Origin: Candidatus Poseidoniaceae archaeon
Lineage (GTDB): Archaea > Thermoplasmatota > Poseidoniia > Poseidoniales > Poseidoniaceae
Reading direction: 5' to 3'
Assembly: GCA_022425585.1 (NCBI GenBank)
Contig: JAKMFF010000136.1
Span: 1-8,123 of the forward strand
DNA: 8,123 bases
Notes under the pieces: model-generated
What the model was told of the DNA's origin: nothing
The model's database searches: none
The model's input: only the letters and a program-made list of their open reading frames with translations
In this document: positions 6,237 through 8,123 of the stretch, in pieces
How the letters are laid out: each line of letters opens with the position of its first letter
Position numbering within the stretch: the first letter of the stretch is position 1
Made by a program: the position numbers and the translations under genes

Positions 6237-8123
6237 ATGCCAACTCCAAGATTGAATGAGAAAAGATGGTCAGTAGACCTAGAGAAGAAAATTCAGACAG
6301 AGCATTCGTCTGATATAGTTGAATATACTAAGCGATATGGGTTTAATCCAGACTCTGGTAAGGAGATATTTGTTATCGATACACCGCCACCATACCCTTC
6401 GGGAACATGGCATATCGGCGCGGTAGCTCAGTACTCAATGATTGATGTAATTGCTAGATCACAAAGATTGCTAGGCAAAGAAGTATACTTTCCTTGGGGT
6501 GTTGACCGCAACGGAATCAATATAGAATTTACAGTGGAAAAAAATACCAAAAAGAAAATGAAAACCTATGACCGTGCTGAATTCCTAAGGCTATGTCAAG
6601 AAACTATCGAAGAGTTCACTCAGGCCATGAGGAACACTGCTAAGCGAGTTGGTCTATCGTGTGATTTTGATAGAGAGTACCTTACTGATGCACCGAATTA
6701 TCGCGCGGTAACTCAAGCTATTTTTGTTGAATTATTCAAAAAGGGCGCCATTATAGAGGACTTGAGACCAAATATTTACGACCCTGTTGAGGGTACTACG
6801 ATTGCTGATGCTGAAGTGGAAAGACTACCACGCAAAACGAAACTTATTGATGTTAAATGGCAACTAAACGATGGTAGTGAACTGATTATCTCTACCACTA
6901 GGCCTGAATTAATTTGTGCATGTGGTGTTGTTGTAGTTCATCCAGATGATGAAAGATACCGTCATTTAGTAGGCCAAAAAATTACTCTACCTTTACCAAC
7001 AATTGGACGTGAAAAGACAGTCCAAATTATGACTCATGCATCGGTAAAATCTGATTTTGGCTCAGGGGTATTGATGGTTTGTTCATTTGGTGACCAGAAT
7101 GACGTAGCCGTATTTCGTGAACTTGGACTCACTCCATTTCAGGCCATCAATCTTGAGGGACGCATGACCGAAATTGCTGGACCGTGGTCTAACATGACAG
7201 TTTTAGAAGCTCGTAACTCTGTTATTGAGTACTTAGAAGAAAATGATAAGGTGGCAAAAATTGAGGAGAGGAATCAAGAAGTTCCCGTATCGGAAAGAGG
7301 TAAAAACCCTGTGGAAATTATTCTACTCAAAGAGTGGTATGTAAGACAAACTCATATCCAAGATAGAATGAAAGAATTAATTGAAGATATTGAATTTCAC
7401 CCGCACAGGAATCGTCAATTCCTACTTGATTGGATGGATAACATAAGCATTGATTGGCCAATATCTCGCCGCAGATGGTACCATACTGAAATTCCGATAT
7501 GGTATAGCGAAGATAGCAAGCATATCATAGTGCCACCCTCTGGAACTTATGTTCAACCATGGAGAGAATCACCACCTGAAGGCAGTCGAGTAATAAATCG
7601 AGATACTCGTCAAGATATCGGCGCATATTCAGCAATGTCAGCAGATATGGGTAAGATTGTTGGTGAAGAGAAAGTATTCGATACTTGGATGGATTCATCA
7701 AATTCTAATTTATTTGTCAGTGGATATCTAAACGAGCCCGAGGTATTTGAGAAGTCATTTCCAACTGCACTACGCCCACAGGGCAAAGAGATAGTTAGAA
7801 CATGGCTTTATTACACTCTACTAAAGTCTGCCCTGTTACTAGATAAACCAGGCTTCAATCATGTTTGGATTGATGGTCTTGGAATGGACCCCTGGGGCAG
7901 GAAAATGAGTAAATCATTGGGCAATGGTATTGATGCTGATTCTGTGCTTGAGTGTGGTGCAGGCGGGCGTACAGGCTCATGGAAAGTCAAAGGTCCAGAA
8001 AAAACTGTTAGCCTAAGAGCGAATAAAATTGGTAGTGAATGTTTCCGTTTATGGAAAGCGTGTGATGCCCAAGTTGGTGATGATTTCCATATTAATCCAG
8101 AAGAAATCGAAAAGAGATATTTT
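6237..8123 (+). CDS. valS: Valyl-tRNA synthetase, archaeal type (3' end off the window)
   Basis: Cytosolic class I aminoacyl-tRNA synthetase that charges tRNA-Val with valine. The frame from the ATG at 6237 is open for 629 codons to the last base; the family is usually about 800-900 residues, so the anticodon-binding C-terminal part is missing from view. In order: the class I nucleotide-binding start VIDTPPPYPSGTWHIGA (46-62), PWGVDRNGINIEF, the CP1 editing domain with ISTTRPELICACG (218-230) and HPDDERY, then GSGVLMVCSFGDQND (275-289), the DWPISRRRWY block (406-415), VFDTWMDSS, and KMSKSLGN (556-563). The editing-domain motifs are those of ValRS and not of IleRS or LeuRS. Oddities are HIGA in place of HIGH, no cysteines where related archaeal enzymes have a WYCxxC zinc knuckle (here WYSEDS, 422-427), and an insertion of about 23 residues after KMSKS. 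The start is supported by GGTGA at 6227. It is divergent from the RND operon. Confidence 0.95.
   Translation, partial: MPTPRLNEKRWSVDLEKKIQTEHSSDIVEYTKRYGFNPDSGKEIFVIDTPPPYPSGTWHIGAVAQYSMIDVIARSQRLLGKEVYFPWGVDRNGINIEFTVEKNTKKKMKTYDRAEFLRLCQETIEEFTQAMRNTAKRVGLSCDFDREYLTDAPNYRAVTQAIFVELFKKGAIIEDLRPNIYDPVEGTTIADAEVERLPRKTKLIDVKWQLNDGSELIISTTRPELICACGVVVVHPDDERYRHLVGQKITLPLPTIGREKTVQIMTHASVKSDFGSGVLMVCSFGDQNDVAVFRELGLTPFQAINLEGRMTEIAGPWSNMTVLEARNSVIEYLEENDKVAKIEERNQEVPVSERGKNPVEIILLKEWYVRQTHIQDRMKELIEDIEFHPHRNRQFLLDWMDNISIDWPISRRRWYHTEIPIWYSEDSKHIIVPPSGTYVQPWRESPPEGSRVINRDTRQDIGAYSAMSADMGKIVGEEKVFDTWMDSSNSNLFVSGYLNEPEVFEKSFPTALRPQGKEIVRTWLYYTLLKSALLLDKPGFNHVWIDGLGMDPWGRKMSKSLGNGIDADSVLECGAGGRTGSWKVKGPEKTVSLRANKIGSECFRLWKACDAQVGDDFHINPEEIEKRYF

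Noticed and set aside
1..8123. CRISPR arrays, insertion sequences, tRNA or rRNA genes
   Set aside because: I saw no regularly spaced repeats, transposase motifs, terminal inverted repeats or cloverleaf-like sequence anywhere in the window.

Overview
This window looks archaeal, most plausibly a marine or planktonic Thermoplasmatota (Marine Group II/III-like). Three things suggest this. The alanine aminotransferase resembles the Pyrococcus enzyme along its whole length. The valyl-tRNA synthetase is of the archaeal type, with DTPPPYPSG, PWGVDRNG and DWPISRRR motifs. The DNA is AT-rich and its start sites mostly lack strong Shine-Dalgarno sites. The lineage is inferred from motifs recalled from memory; no search was run.

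Layout: two divergent transcription units face away from a 158-bp intergenic region (6079-6236). Leftward (minus strand), four closely spaced genes look like one operon. In order of transcription they are a 1009-residue RND/MMPL-type membrane transporter (6078-3049), a 159-residue EVE-domain protein of the THYN1 type (3011-2532), a class I/II PLP aminotransferase resembling archaeal alanine aminotransferase (2527-1313), and an unrecognised signal-peptide-bearing polytopic membrane protein that runs off the left edge (1272-1). The gaps are 37, 4 and 40 bp. Rightward (plus strand), valS starts at 6237 behind a GGTGA ribosome-binding site and runs off the right edge after 629 codons, just past the KMSKS region.

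The two edge genes are open at the window boundary but read without a stop or frameshift to the last base. Coding density is high. The only non-coding stretch worth the name is the divergent promoter region, which carries an interrupted dyad, three TGGT elements spaced exactly 11 bp apart, and two small perfect hairpins.

The leftward genes do not form an obvious pathway: export or envelope transport, a presumed modified-base reader, amino-acid/pyruvate exchange and an unknown membrane protein. Grouping is supported only by strand and spacing. The most unusual points are within proteins. The RND transporter has lost the TM4 acidic residue while keeping the TM10 one, and carries a cysteine-bracketed calcium-loop-like motif in its first external loop. 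The ValRS has an altered HIGH box, no zinc-knuckle cysteines and a roughly 23-residue insertion after KMSKS. I see no mobile element, CRISPR array, rRNA or tRNA, and no clearly new multi-gene system.
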